A stretch of DNA of 64,000 bases from NCBI GenBank assembly GCA_963170055.1, contig CAUJGJ010000188.1, positions 30,001-94,000 of the forward strand, read 5' to 3'. The position numbers and the translations under genes are program-made. Position 1 is the stretch's first letter, and each line of letters opens with the position of its first letter. Below, piece after piece: positions 50,436 to 62,100 of this stretch. Source of the stretch: Halisarca cf. caerulea (taxonomy: Eukaryota; Porifera; Demospongiae; Chondrillida; Halisarcidae). The notes under the pieces were generated by a model. That model had not been told where the DNA came from and searched no databases. It saw only the letters and a list, made by a program, of their open reading frames with translations.

Positions 50436-50896
50436 GCCTACATATGAATACGTATGTAACTGTGTGTGTACTTTTTGTTTGTTTACGTATGTCCATGTAT
50501 ACATGTACGTATGTGTGTTCGCATGTATATGGCTACGTGTGTGGGTGTGGGTGTAGGTGTGCTTGTGTCAGTGGGAGTGGAGGTGGTTGGGTGCATGTCT
50601 ACATGTGTGTATGCAAATGTGTATTGGTGAGTGTATGTGTTGGATTGTGTAAATGGATTGATTTAGAATTATTGTGGTAGAATGGTTCGGGAACATTTGC
50701 TGACTGTGCAATATTGCAAACAAGTGAACCTTGTCATTGAAACAGGAAAATGTAACCAATAAAATGTTGCAATGCATGTATACCACCTGACTCTATTAAT
50801 GAGCTGCTACAACGGATTACGGGTGTTTTCTCTTTAGGATCAGTTGAGCTTGATAATTCAGAGAAGTCGAGCAGACGTGGGTCCAAGTGTTGCTGA
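46534..50896 (+). CDS. RAB34/RAB36-like small GTPase with Asn at the catalytic Gln position
   Basis: Nine exons (46534-46658, 46867-46941, 47180-47281, 47606-47670, 48988-49039, 49119-49197, 49861-49951, 50037-50153, 50838-50896) encode 254 aa, like RAB34 (~259). The N-terminal 48 residues are an extension as in RAB34/36. The P-loop is GDAGVGKT (55-62), switch I has [12 protein letters not shown] (77-88), and SFSLQLWDTAG leads to switch II, where residue 107 is Asn (AAT) instead of the usual Gln. The base-binding motif is CKMD (161-164; RAB34 itself has a non-Asn there) and the G5 region is SSAATGEN. The C-terminus is KCC with two Cys for prenylation. Family members act at Golgi, lysosome positioning, macropinosomes and early ciliogenesis. 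Loss of the Gln suggests slow intrinsic GTP hydrolysis. Confidence 0.92.
47329..47510. mobile_element. MITE, TACAGTRRAAC family
   Basis: Ends TACAGTGAAACTTGTCTATA and, minus strand, TACAGTAAAACCTGTCTTAA, both continuing into GACCACTC. Lies in intron 3 of the RAB34/36-like gene. Confidence 0.85.
50381..50434. repeat. GT microsatellite
   Basis: Nearly pure GT run in the last RAB intron. It is followed by a longer TG-rich tract to about 50650. Confidence 0.95.
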
Positions 50897-51300
50897 TGTT
50901 GCTCCATGCACTAGAAAATTGATGTGACTCCCTAAGTGTATTCCACACTTCTAGTGTGGTGACTTATGGAAGTGTTGTATTGCATGCAATATAATAATTA
51001 ATATTGTCCAACAGTATTATTTTTTTGTAATTTATACTGTATTGTACAGTAGTGTAATTGCAAGTGCTTGTCGCCAGGATCACTTCTAGTCATTTACATA
51101 ACACACGCGCGCAAAGGTGCCGCATGGTATGAATGTGATTAAACTGTTATATGAATATGATTGTCTCCTCGTGTTCTAATGACATAAGACTACGATAAAG
51201 ACGGCGGTCGGCTAAACCTACGCGTGGACTCCTACACACCACACGCGACGACTTTTATGTAAAGAAGACCTTACTGTTGTAGTTTGTCTAGTCGAAGAAA
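50897..51300. other. Short intergenic stretch, RAB 3' UTR and smoothelin-like promoter
   Basis: The first half is AT-rich 3' flank. The second half becomes GC-richer with CpGs (ACGCGCGCAAAGG near 51104, AAGACGGCGGTCGGC near 51197, CACACGCGACGAC near 51240), typical of a promoter for the gene starting at 51301. Confidence 0.5.
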
Positions 51301-53096
51301 ATGGGAGACCTACAAGAAGAAATCAAGACCTTACAGAACCAGGTTCGATAACATGTTAATATTTCCTTGTAGATAAAGTCCATTCATTGTCCATTTAAAT
51401 GTTTCCCGTTAGTTGGACACCGCAGAAAGCTATGAAGAGAGGGCGCAGCTTCGAAAGAAGATTCGCGAATTGAAGAAAGCGTCTGGACAAACTACGGCTG
51501 GGAAGAAAACTGGCCAAGCCAGCTATTTGAGACCGGGAATGACAGTCGTGGGACCGGGCAAAACTAGCCATGCTCCTTCATATCTAGTGCCGACTGGTGC
51601 TATCAAGGCAACACCGACTACTAAGCCGCCAACAGCTAAGCAAACTACCACTACAACCACCACTGTCACCTATCGACGATCATCTCAATCCAGCGAGTCG
51701 GAAAAGGGTAGGGACACGGCGACTCCTCCTGTCGAGAAGGAGGATACTTCTCACTCTGCCGGTGGTGTGAATGGCTACAAAGTGAGTGTACGTATTGGTG
51801 ACTTTTCGCCTTGTTCATTTCACTTGAAGGTACGTTCTTCCCTTATCAATGGCTTCTCAGAATGATGGTAAAGTAATGATTTAATTGTAATTTAAATGCT
51901 GGCATATGCCTCCTAGCTGCCAACTTTACATCATAAAGTATGTGACATAGGATCTACGTACGTGCAGTAGAACCTTGTTTAAAAGAACACTCTTAAGTCA
52001 AATTTCTGCTTAACACAAAAGACTAGTTTCCTGGCGGCCCTGTTTGGTTTGCTGTAGTACTAGCTGTACATGTAATACTGCTTCCTTATATGAAGAACTT
52101 CTGATAATGAGAACAAATCTTGTGGGTCCCCTATGGTTTGTCTTAGCAGGGTTCGATTGCAATGTACCAACACCACATTCTACACAACTATTTGTTTTAT
52201 TTGTTATCTGCCTGAACAGATACTCAGTAGTGTATTGTGCATATATAGTATTAGTAGAAGGCAATTCCTATACCATTCATGTTTCCTAGCTTATTGGCTA
52301 GCATGCTTTGCTCGTATGAGTAATGAATGTTGTAAATAAGGCCTGTTTGAAGTTACGTATGTTACAATGTACTCTGTTTATTTTGTTTAATTAACCATCG
52401 ACTTGTGTGCTTTCCAAGGATGTTACTGGCAGTGTTGGAAACAAGGACTGTGAATCTGTTACTGAATCAGAGAAGGAATCATCAAGAGGTGTGTATACAC
52501 TGTTACAGTACATGTTTTTCACTGTTTTTGTGTATGCATAATATTATACAGTCCACCCTCCCTAATCCCGACACATTGGGGCCAAGAAGATTTGGCCAGA
52601 TCTTTAGAAAAGACATGCAGGTCCATTCCATTATATGGGCAACTATTGTGACTACATAGGATATAATATATATATATATATATAACGTGCACACATGTAC
52701 AAACACTAGGGTACAAGATATACCCAATGAGGCACAGAAATAAAAAGGTCATGTCAGTTTGCTGTTAATCACTCTAAATTGTTCACACCACACGACGTAC
52801 AATAGTTTAGTAGTCTTTAAATCTTTGCATGCATGGTCTAGAATCGAAGCAATCTTTGATCCAATATTCATCTCAAAATCATCAATTTGCTCTCTTGCAC
52901 TTTCAATCAAAGGTTGGCGCTGATTTCTCCATGCAGGGCAGGTCATCGTCCATTGACATGTGTCTTACATCTCATCTACACTGCATTCCCAACAAGCTCT
53001 ATCTTCTCGTTTCACGCCTCACCATCTATATCTATATCTATATCTATTTATCTGTCTGTCTCTGTCTGTCTGTCTGTATGTATGTATGTATGTCTG

Positions 53097-53131
<35 letters not shown>

Positions 53132-56100
53132 ATCTATCTATCTATCTATCTTTCTATCTATCTATCTATCTATATATATATATATATAATGTTTTAACCC
53201 GATGGCTAGCTTTTCCAGTTGGCCAACCAGAAAAGTTAGCCATCTAGTTAGAGCATATGTATACGTATGTATTATACCTTCATGTATTTCTGTCTAACCA
53301 AGATGCGTGGAACTGAATTGAACTTTTTACAATACCTATAGGTGGAAGTTGTGTGGAATTGGGTAAAGAAATTGAAGATGTAGATTACGGAAATCACACG
53401 GAAAACGGTTTTGAAGACGTAATAATTCCTTCTCCTGAAGATTTTAAGGCTGAGAACTTGCAAGATGACCAGCAACAGGAAGAAGAGTTAAAGGTAGAAA
53501 GTGAACTAAGAGCTATTGCAGACGAGGAAGAAGACCCTGTAACAGTTTCTCAAATGAGAAAAACTGAAGATTTTCTTAGTGAAGAGCCTCAGTCAGAGAC
53601 TGTCACAAATGGTAAAGATGCATCTGAAGACATACAGGAACCTGAAGAAGATGCATCTGAAGACATACAGGAACCTGAAGAAGATGAGAATACAGAATCT
53701 GTAGAGCCACCACAGGTTTCACAAATGCCTGAAGAACTGCCACCTCGGATTCAGAATCTTTCGCCCGCACCAAAAGATAATAATGAATTGGCTGGTGATT
53801 TTCGATCTCGGCTCAGGAGTTCCGCCAAGAAGGATGTACAGTCCAAGCCTTCACCTAGCAAGACTGCTGAGCAAATAGATTTCAGAAATGTGCTGAAGAG
53901 AGCTGAGAGTCCATCAACAAAGCTAGCTACTTCTGCCCAAAGCAAGGCAAGGGATACTCCTGACTACAAATCAGTTCTGAAGAAGAAGGAGCAAGAGGCC
54001 ATGGATGTGAGTGAACTCTTATCTTGTACGTATATCCATGTACATATGCAGGCTGTGCATATATCTGTGAATGTGGCCACATTGAGAGGATCTAGTGTAT
54101 ACACATGACGTTTCATGTGCAAGATGTTACTTGTGAATATTATGCATGTCTGTAGTATAGTATGTATGTAGTACATTGCTCACATACGTACGTATGTAGC
54201 AAATGTATATTACCCTTTTGTGAATACCACCAGCATGTTTTGTGCTGTCTGTTTTAACTACCTAGCAATACATCCCCAGTGTACAGTGTGCATGGGATAT
54301 TAGTATGTGCCTTGTACTTAGGGTAAATAATACTTTATCTTGGGTCTTGCAGGTAAAATCTTCAGAAAAGAAAACCACAGCGTAAGTGTGTATGCATGTG
54401 TATTCATGTGCTGAAAGTGGAGAAAAATTCTCCAAATACATATTTGTAAAGGGGAACCAATGTTGTAAATATACAGAAGTTTGTGGGCTGTCAATAGAAA
54501 AATTACGTATGTACAGTAGACCTTATATCCTGAATAAATGTTCTCGAAGGAATCCCCTTGTGATAGCTGTGAATTTTTAAGTTAATATTATTGGAAATTT
54601 TTCTATACATAATACTTAGGAGTTATGTACGTACATGTCGTTTGTACATCTATACTTATGTAAGTATTTTTGTAGTGAGATTAAAAGAATTACCATAAAG
54701 TGAGCCATTGCATTGCAGACCAACTGTGTACATACATAATATTAGTATACTGCAATATTTAATGTTACATACGTACTTGCTCACTATTCTTGCAATAAAG
54801 ACTCCTTGATGTCTGTGGTATTGATGTAATCCAGAGGGAGGTGATAGCTGCTAATGTGATTAAAAGTATAAAGCTTTTATCATGTCAGAGTATATTAATA
54901 GTAATCAAAACAATTGGTGATAATTATTGTTCTATTATAACTTTTGGTAGTACAATGGGTTATACAGTAGAACCCCTCTGATCCAGACCCTTCAATTGCA
55001 GACATGCCACTGGTGCCAAATGATCCATTATAACTAGCCATAGTACATCTTCAACCCCTGAAATGAGGACACCTTGATAATCAGGACAGTCCTTTCTAGT
55101 CCCAAGGTGTCCGAAATAAAGGGGTTCCACTGTACGTGTGTACATACGTACGTGTGTCTTTCTTGGAATAATCCTCACACATGCATTTGTTTGTCGTGTC
55201 AGCTGACATGCCGACATTCTTATCTGTAATTTTTATTATCTGTACTGGAATGTGTAGGTAACAAGGGTGTGTGCTATTATATATTGCCTGGTTTAATTTA
55301 CACAGGGAGGGGGGGGGGATCAATGTTTGCACCTTATGCAGATTGGAAGCCATTTTGTGTAAATTTAGACTGGGCCCTTGTACTATAGTAAAACATGGCC
55401 ATCCTTAAAGATTAGCACAAAAGCATTTAATTTCTGAGATCTGCAATAGCTTCACAAATTTAAGCACTTATGGTCTCTAAAATTAATGATATGCATGTGA
55501 TGTGCCTGCGTATACATACTTTGTGATGTTTTTTAAGCCCACATGTTTTGCAGCTATTAGTAGTTGTTTTTGATTAAGTGTTGTTATACCATAGACACTC
55601 TATACTACATAGTATAGAGTGTATATGGCCATACTTCTGTTGCTAGTTAATAAACCATGTATGTGCATGCATATTCTAATATTATGTACTGTTTAACCAG
55701 AAATATTGGTAGTCACTATTTGGCAGATTGGCAGTTTGATACTTTCGAATACCACCATACTACCTACGTATAGAGCATCCACCAAGTTCATCATACAGAC
55801 TCAAACCTTTATGCAGTTTAAAGCAAGATTGGCAATGGACTACTTGTAAAATATTTAGTTTTCTCCTTTTCAGTAAAGCAGATTATGCTAAGTATCTGCG
55901 GAGAAAGGAGTGAAAAATCACAAATATAGCTTAGCAACCACAACTGTGAATAACCTCAGGAACTTTATACATAACTCCATTTTTGGAAATTGTTTCACAA
56001 TCTTTGCTTCCAGTTACACTGTGCCTGTGGCTATGAATATGATTACAACCTAAGGAGACCAACTGCCACCATTTTAAAAGGTTGAAAGCTGCCAAACTTT

Positions 56101-59100
56101 CTTTCTGCCACTGTTTCTGGTTATGGTGTATGTAGTACAATGTCTAGGTATATTTCAGGCAGGATATGTGTATAGTACTTTTGTAATAAACTGAACAATG
56201 GCGAGTAGTTGGTCATTACGGCAGGGTGTTGAAAGTTTTGTATTGACATGTTAATTAGCATGAATAGGATAAAAATATTAGTACGTGATGGATGATCAGG
56301 GTTCTATCTAGGATGAAAATTTTGGGGTGGAAGCCTCAGTATTAGAGTGCATGTTTGCCATGCGAGACATTGTGTTTTTGATGTAAGTATCGTATCTAAG
56401 GGTAAGGTTTCTTTCAGGATTATGATCATAGGGCCAATAACCAACATTAAACTATGGTGATGGAAGGGGGTGCATGTGGTATCCTCAATGCCTATAAAAC
56501 ACATGCAGTGTAGTAATAACAAGCGTTAAACTATGGTAATGGAAGGGGGTGCATGTGGTATCCTCAATGTGCATAAAACACATGCAATATAGATGTATGT
56601 GGTATTGTAGGGGTGTATAACTAGGGGTGTCTGGGGGTTTGCTCCCCCAGGAAAAATTTGAGTTTTTAGGCTATATGAGGTGGTATCTCTGGCCATTTTT
56701 GACCATTCAAGGTTGACTTTGACACTAAAATTTGGTCTTCTCTATAGTATTTTGCACTACAGTTGGAATTTTTGGGGTGGAAGCTGGAGAGTTTGGGATG
56801 GAAGCTGCTACCCCCACTGAATAGAACTCTGATAATTCATTTGCACTGACTCCATCCTTCTGCAGTAACTTTTGGAGGTCCTCTAGAGACACTTTGTCGT
56901 CCTGCTCCTTTTGTTCACCGATTTCAGGATGTCTATGTTCGTCTTTGACATCATACCTGTTCCAGGCCTTCTGAGGATGCTTCCCCTTTCCTTACTTTGT
57001 AACAGACTATTTCTCTTTGGCTAAAATATCCACAATCTCGTGGTAAGTCTTCCCTTTACACTTGTAAAATTCAATATCATTCAGTGTATTGCAAAGATTA
57101 CCACACATGGATGCCTGAATGCAAGTGAGGGGGTGGGGGGGAATCCTCAATTGCAATCTATTTCACTGTGGTTGGTTTTGTGTATGTGTTGCATACGTAT
57201 GAATGCACATGTAACTGTGTTTTACCATGTTTGCTTACCTTTGTGTGTCCATGTACGATGTGTATATACATGCACACATGTATTCGCATGTATGTATGTA
57301 TGTGTACTACGTGTGTCTGTGATTGAGTGGGTGTACATGTGCTTGTGTGTGCATATTTTTCCATAACTTTTAATTCTTGACACCTCGATTGCTTCTTGCT
57401 GCATTTCCAGTGGCTCAGCTAGTGTGGCAATTGACAATTTAGATAACGAAAAATGGGTTTGATCCAAGCAGTATACCAATTTCAGGGATTCTTTGATGGG
57501 GGATAAAGGAGGCATTGCGTCCTGCTTTAGTGATTTGACAAATATTTAGATACTAGTTTTTTATCCTTTGTATCAGTGAACTGTACCCTTGATCATTTTC
57601 CTGAAGCCCTGATTTGGCACGTTTTTTTACACCATCTGCTGCTTATGTATCTTAGAATGAAATACCAAATGACCTGCTACAACCATCAAGCTTGCCATAG
57701 TATAACCAGCTGGTCTATCCCTGTTCAGCTACTTGTACATGCACATTCATAGCTAGGTACAGTGAGGTGTAAATGACCAAGACATGACAGTCACAATTCA
57801 ATTACACCGTAGAATTTTGTTTCACCAGTACTGTGTGGTGGGAAAGTTGCGTGAATTTTGCAAAACTTTCCCATCGACTTTTGATTTGCAAAATACCTGT
57901 CAAATGATGCCAAAATGTCTTGCCAGTAGAAGTTCCCCAAATTTCCTTCTATACACAATAACCTCTAAGCCTTGGACTATTGTTGAAAACTGACACATGA
58001 CCGCCCAAGGTCATGTATTCACGAAATGGAACACTTGGCGGAAGTTCATCCTGTCTCTATTTGCACTAGTGAAATTATTCTGTAGACTTGGGCCCTCAGT
58101 TAATTCCAACTCAATGTGTTCATTCAGATGTTGTATTACAGCAAGGCATCTTTCAATCCCATGTATGCCCTAGTAATTTATGAATTCTTTGCTTTAGTAA
58201 TGAATTGAGGATTTACATATGTGTGATGAGTTTGAAATGGCCAAGAATACGTATTTGTCCCCATTAAATGTCATAGTTTTTAAGCTATTTGCATAGTACG
58301 TACGTATTTATGCATAGTGAATTGTTATTACATACATGTAGAAGAATAGCTGGCCTAAATACTGAACTATTTCATTACTTCTTAGCCTTTTATCTATCAG
58401 TCTATGCTATTTTAACCAAGAACCTTGAGGATAATGTACAATTACAGCTGAGTTCCCTGTTCCTATAACAGTCTCCACATGAGTGGGAGGAGCAAGGCCC
58501 TTTATCTCCATTTCCAATGCTTGTGACAGCTGCTTGTGGACTGTACACTTGTACAATCCACAAGCAGCCTTGCACATGCCTGAGCGTGGGGGCAGAAAAC
58601 CAGGTGTACATTATCCACCTGTTGCTTGGAGTAGAACATTGTTGTTGTCTCAATTGAACAGCTAGTAGTGTACTTAGACCAGCATGAACCTGGTGTGAAA
58701 CTATTTTTGTGGTGAACTTGGCTTTTAGTATTGTAACTAAGCACCTCCATCTCAGTATTGATTCCACAGAGAGTAGTGTGTAAGGATTAGCTGTATATGC
58801 ATTGTGCGTGTATTCTGAAACTATGAGGGCAATATGAGCCTATCAGTTGTACAGGTGTTGATTGGTGGTGTGGTAAGACTATTCTTACACCTTTCTGTTT
58901 GCAACCATACAGTATTACTGCAGACTCAAGCTATGAAGAAAGGAGGGAGGCAAGGAGGCGGAAACGGGAATTGGAAAGGCTTGCACGGGAAGGAAAGGTA
59001 TGTATGTGGCATGCACATGGGGCTGTAGGCAGTGCCATACTAAGCTTCCTCCATACATAGTTTGAAATCTTCAACAGATAATTGTCATCATTTAGTTGGG

Positions 59101-62100
59101 CTTTGGTTAATAGAAGACATAATTTTGTTGGATTGACTGTGCTGTTCAAGATCCTGCATAGCCCACATTTAGTGCATATAGCAGACGTATAGCCAGGGGG
59201 GGAGCAAAGGGGCATCCCCCCCCCTTCTTCAGAATTTCACAAGCAAAATTTCTTGTGATCCTTTTAATATAGACATGTAACTCCTCACTTTACTCCCAAA
59301 GTCACAAATGTTTCCAGGAATCTTGCAAAGAATTGACTTTACTTCTCAGAGAGAACAAGTTTCGCTAAGATTCGCTTATCTCCCTCAGCCATAAGTTGAG
59401 CCACTATAGTGGCCTGTCCACAATAATGCGTTTTTTTGCGAGCGCACAAGTCCCACAATAAAGGGTTGAAGGCCTTTCTGCACAGTTTTGTGTCAAATTT
59501 ACATCGTTTTTGACCTTTTAAAATGACTGTACATCCTTGTTGTGTTTTTTTTTCCTTTTAAAGCGCAGTCACTCAATTATGGGTTGTTAGGTCCAATGTC
59601 ACGATTTTATAACTTGGCTCAAAATTAAGGAAACCCCTCCAAAACACTCATGAATGGTACTTAAACTCCTTTGAAATGGTTCAATTATAAATAATCAGCC
59701 AACTTCCTGAAATAATGCTTAAAAAACGCCATTTTCTTCATGACCTTATATTACATCATAAGAAGCACCCTACTCAAGCATATACCATAATTATGTACAT
59801 TGGCTCTAACAACTGATGTAATGCTATGCACATACATTACCATAGGTGTAGGAACCAGGGGAGCCAGGGGGGCCCTGGCTCCCTCACCTTTAGGGAGTAG
59901 GACCCAATATTATACATGTGTCTAACATATTGCTGTATAATATGCTTCATGTAGAACCTTTTGCCCCCCCTCCCCCCCCCCCCCCCCCCCCCCCACTTGT
60001 GTGAGTGTCCTACACCCCTGAAATTGCTGAAAGGTGTTGTAGGACTAACAAGGATAGCATTTCACTTTCCCCAATGTCAAAAAACTGAGCACTGTTGCTG
60101 GCAGGGTGCATAATACTTCCGATGTTGCTTATACATGAAAGAAGCCATCATAAAGATTTTTCAAGGATAAATTAATCATTTACATTGTGTAAGTACTTTA
60201 GACATTTCAAATTTATGCTGAGTATTTGAAAGCAGAACATCCAGTGAATGACTGAGTAAGCAGCTTTCTGCAGCATCCATTGGTCAGGTAAAGTCCGAAT
60301 AAATGCACAAAACAGAGGAATATAGCTAACCCTTTCGTTCCACAATACTTAAAATGAAGTGCTAAAATATTCTTCAAGAACCACAGAGAAGAGTACAAAT
60401 CGCTTTTGAGTTTCCTAATAATTTTACCTTTGTTTAGGCAGCAGCTAGCTAGGAATGTTGTCTTTATACGATCAACATCAAGTCATTGATTGCTCTCCAT
60501 ACTGGAAAGTCTTGAGGTTGTACAAATTTGCTTTTGTCTTGAGCATTGCAATGGTTACTGTAGTGTCTCGTACAAGAAGTTCTACCTTCACTGAAAGATA
60601 AAGTAGTGCAGGACACAGTGATTTCTTCTTTGTTCCCAATCATACCTGTACTTGCTTCTACCACTTATGGCATCGCAAGGTATTCTCATTTTTTCAAAAA
60701 TGAAGGTAGGAAATTCCCTAGAATAATTGTTTTTTTGCCGACTTTACGCCGGTATTCCTCCCCCATCATGGATCATATCCAACTAAGATGGGTATCATTT
60801 TTCCTGTTTCAACACATACTATTGATTTTCAAACTAAAATGATCGTGACAGTGGACCTTCAGCCAACTGTAGTTGTTTATGGATGACAACTGGCATGGAA
60901 ATGGCATATCTTGTGTTTGAATTTAGTGACCACATACACAAGTATGCATTTTTTGTGCGGAACGTATGTATGTACGTAGGTTCACGTAGTTTGTAATGGA
61001 CCCATTTTTTTCCATGAGATGTTATGTTGTTTTTGTGGATCATGCTATGCATTGTGTTTATACCCCATGAACTGCCTCTTTTCCATATAGAGCATTCCAA
61101 CTCCAAGTGTGAATTCAAGTCAAGAAAGTAAAACTGTTGCTAGCCCCCAGCCAGTTGAAGAACCTCAGCCTATTCCAGTGGCTGAACCACCAAAACAACC
61201 TCTGCCAGTTGAAAAACCGCAGCCAACTCCAGTGGTTGAACCACCAAAACAACCTCTGTCAGTTGAAAAACCGCAGCCAACTCCAGTGGCTGAACCACCA
61301 AAACAACATCTACCGAAGGAGCCAACTAAATCTGAATTCAGTGCAAAACCTAACACACCCCCATTAAGTGAAACTGATAAGTCTGGAAAAGACAATAAAG
61401 TAACTAGAGCAAGCGAAGATTCAATAACAAAAAATGATAGTTCATCTGTTGGGGAAGAGTCTACAGATAGTGCTGTAGTGGAAGATTCCTATGAAGCTAG
61501 GCGACTTGCTCGCCAAAAGGCAAGGGAAGCAAAGAAGAAGGCATCCCAGGATGGAAAGAGTAAGCCAGAAGAGAAAATGACATACAAGCAGAAAAGAGAG
61601 ATGGAGATGAAGAAAAATGCTCCAGCAAATTCCCCACAACAACCAGCGAAAACTGCACCGTGAGTTGTACACCCTCCTGTAGATTGCACATAAGTTACTG
61701 TATTGTGTTTGGGATATGCTGTGTATTCCATACGTCTGAAGTTCTTACTCAATCACTCTGTCAAGGTGGTTTTTCATAGGAAGTACATTGCTTAGGAGAT
61801 TGCCACAGAAGACCGCTGCAAGCCTGGTGCCTTTACATTGATTAGTGGCTTGTTTGCACGTTTAAATTGTAGTAATTTTCCTTCAGTCAACTGTCAAATT
61901 AGCATTTCTTTCCCAAGTTCTTGTTCCTGGAAATTTCCACTATCTTGTATGCTAGCTGCAATGTATGTACGTATGTATCTCAGTGTGGAACAGTTGACAA
62001 TGTACGTACTTATCTGCTCACACTCGATTCTCTTTTCAATGATCTTCAACTGCATACCTTACAAATCATATGAAAACTATTTTTTGCAACAGGTCACACA

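Noticed and set aside
52960..53247. Ser/Tyr/Leu-rich frames over the TCTA tract
   Set aside because: By-products of a tetranucleotide repeat that stays open in all three frames.
58402..58767. 121-codon minus-strand frame as a gene
   Set aside because: Two overlapping frames look equally coding-like, no domain is recognised, and it sits in an intron with a large palindrome; more likely a decayed mobile element.
61165..61395. Gly-rich minus-strand frame
   Set aside because: It is the antisense shadow of the Pro-rich repeats in the smoothelin-like exon 61091-61659.
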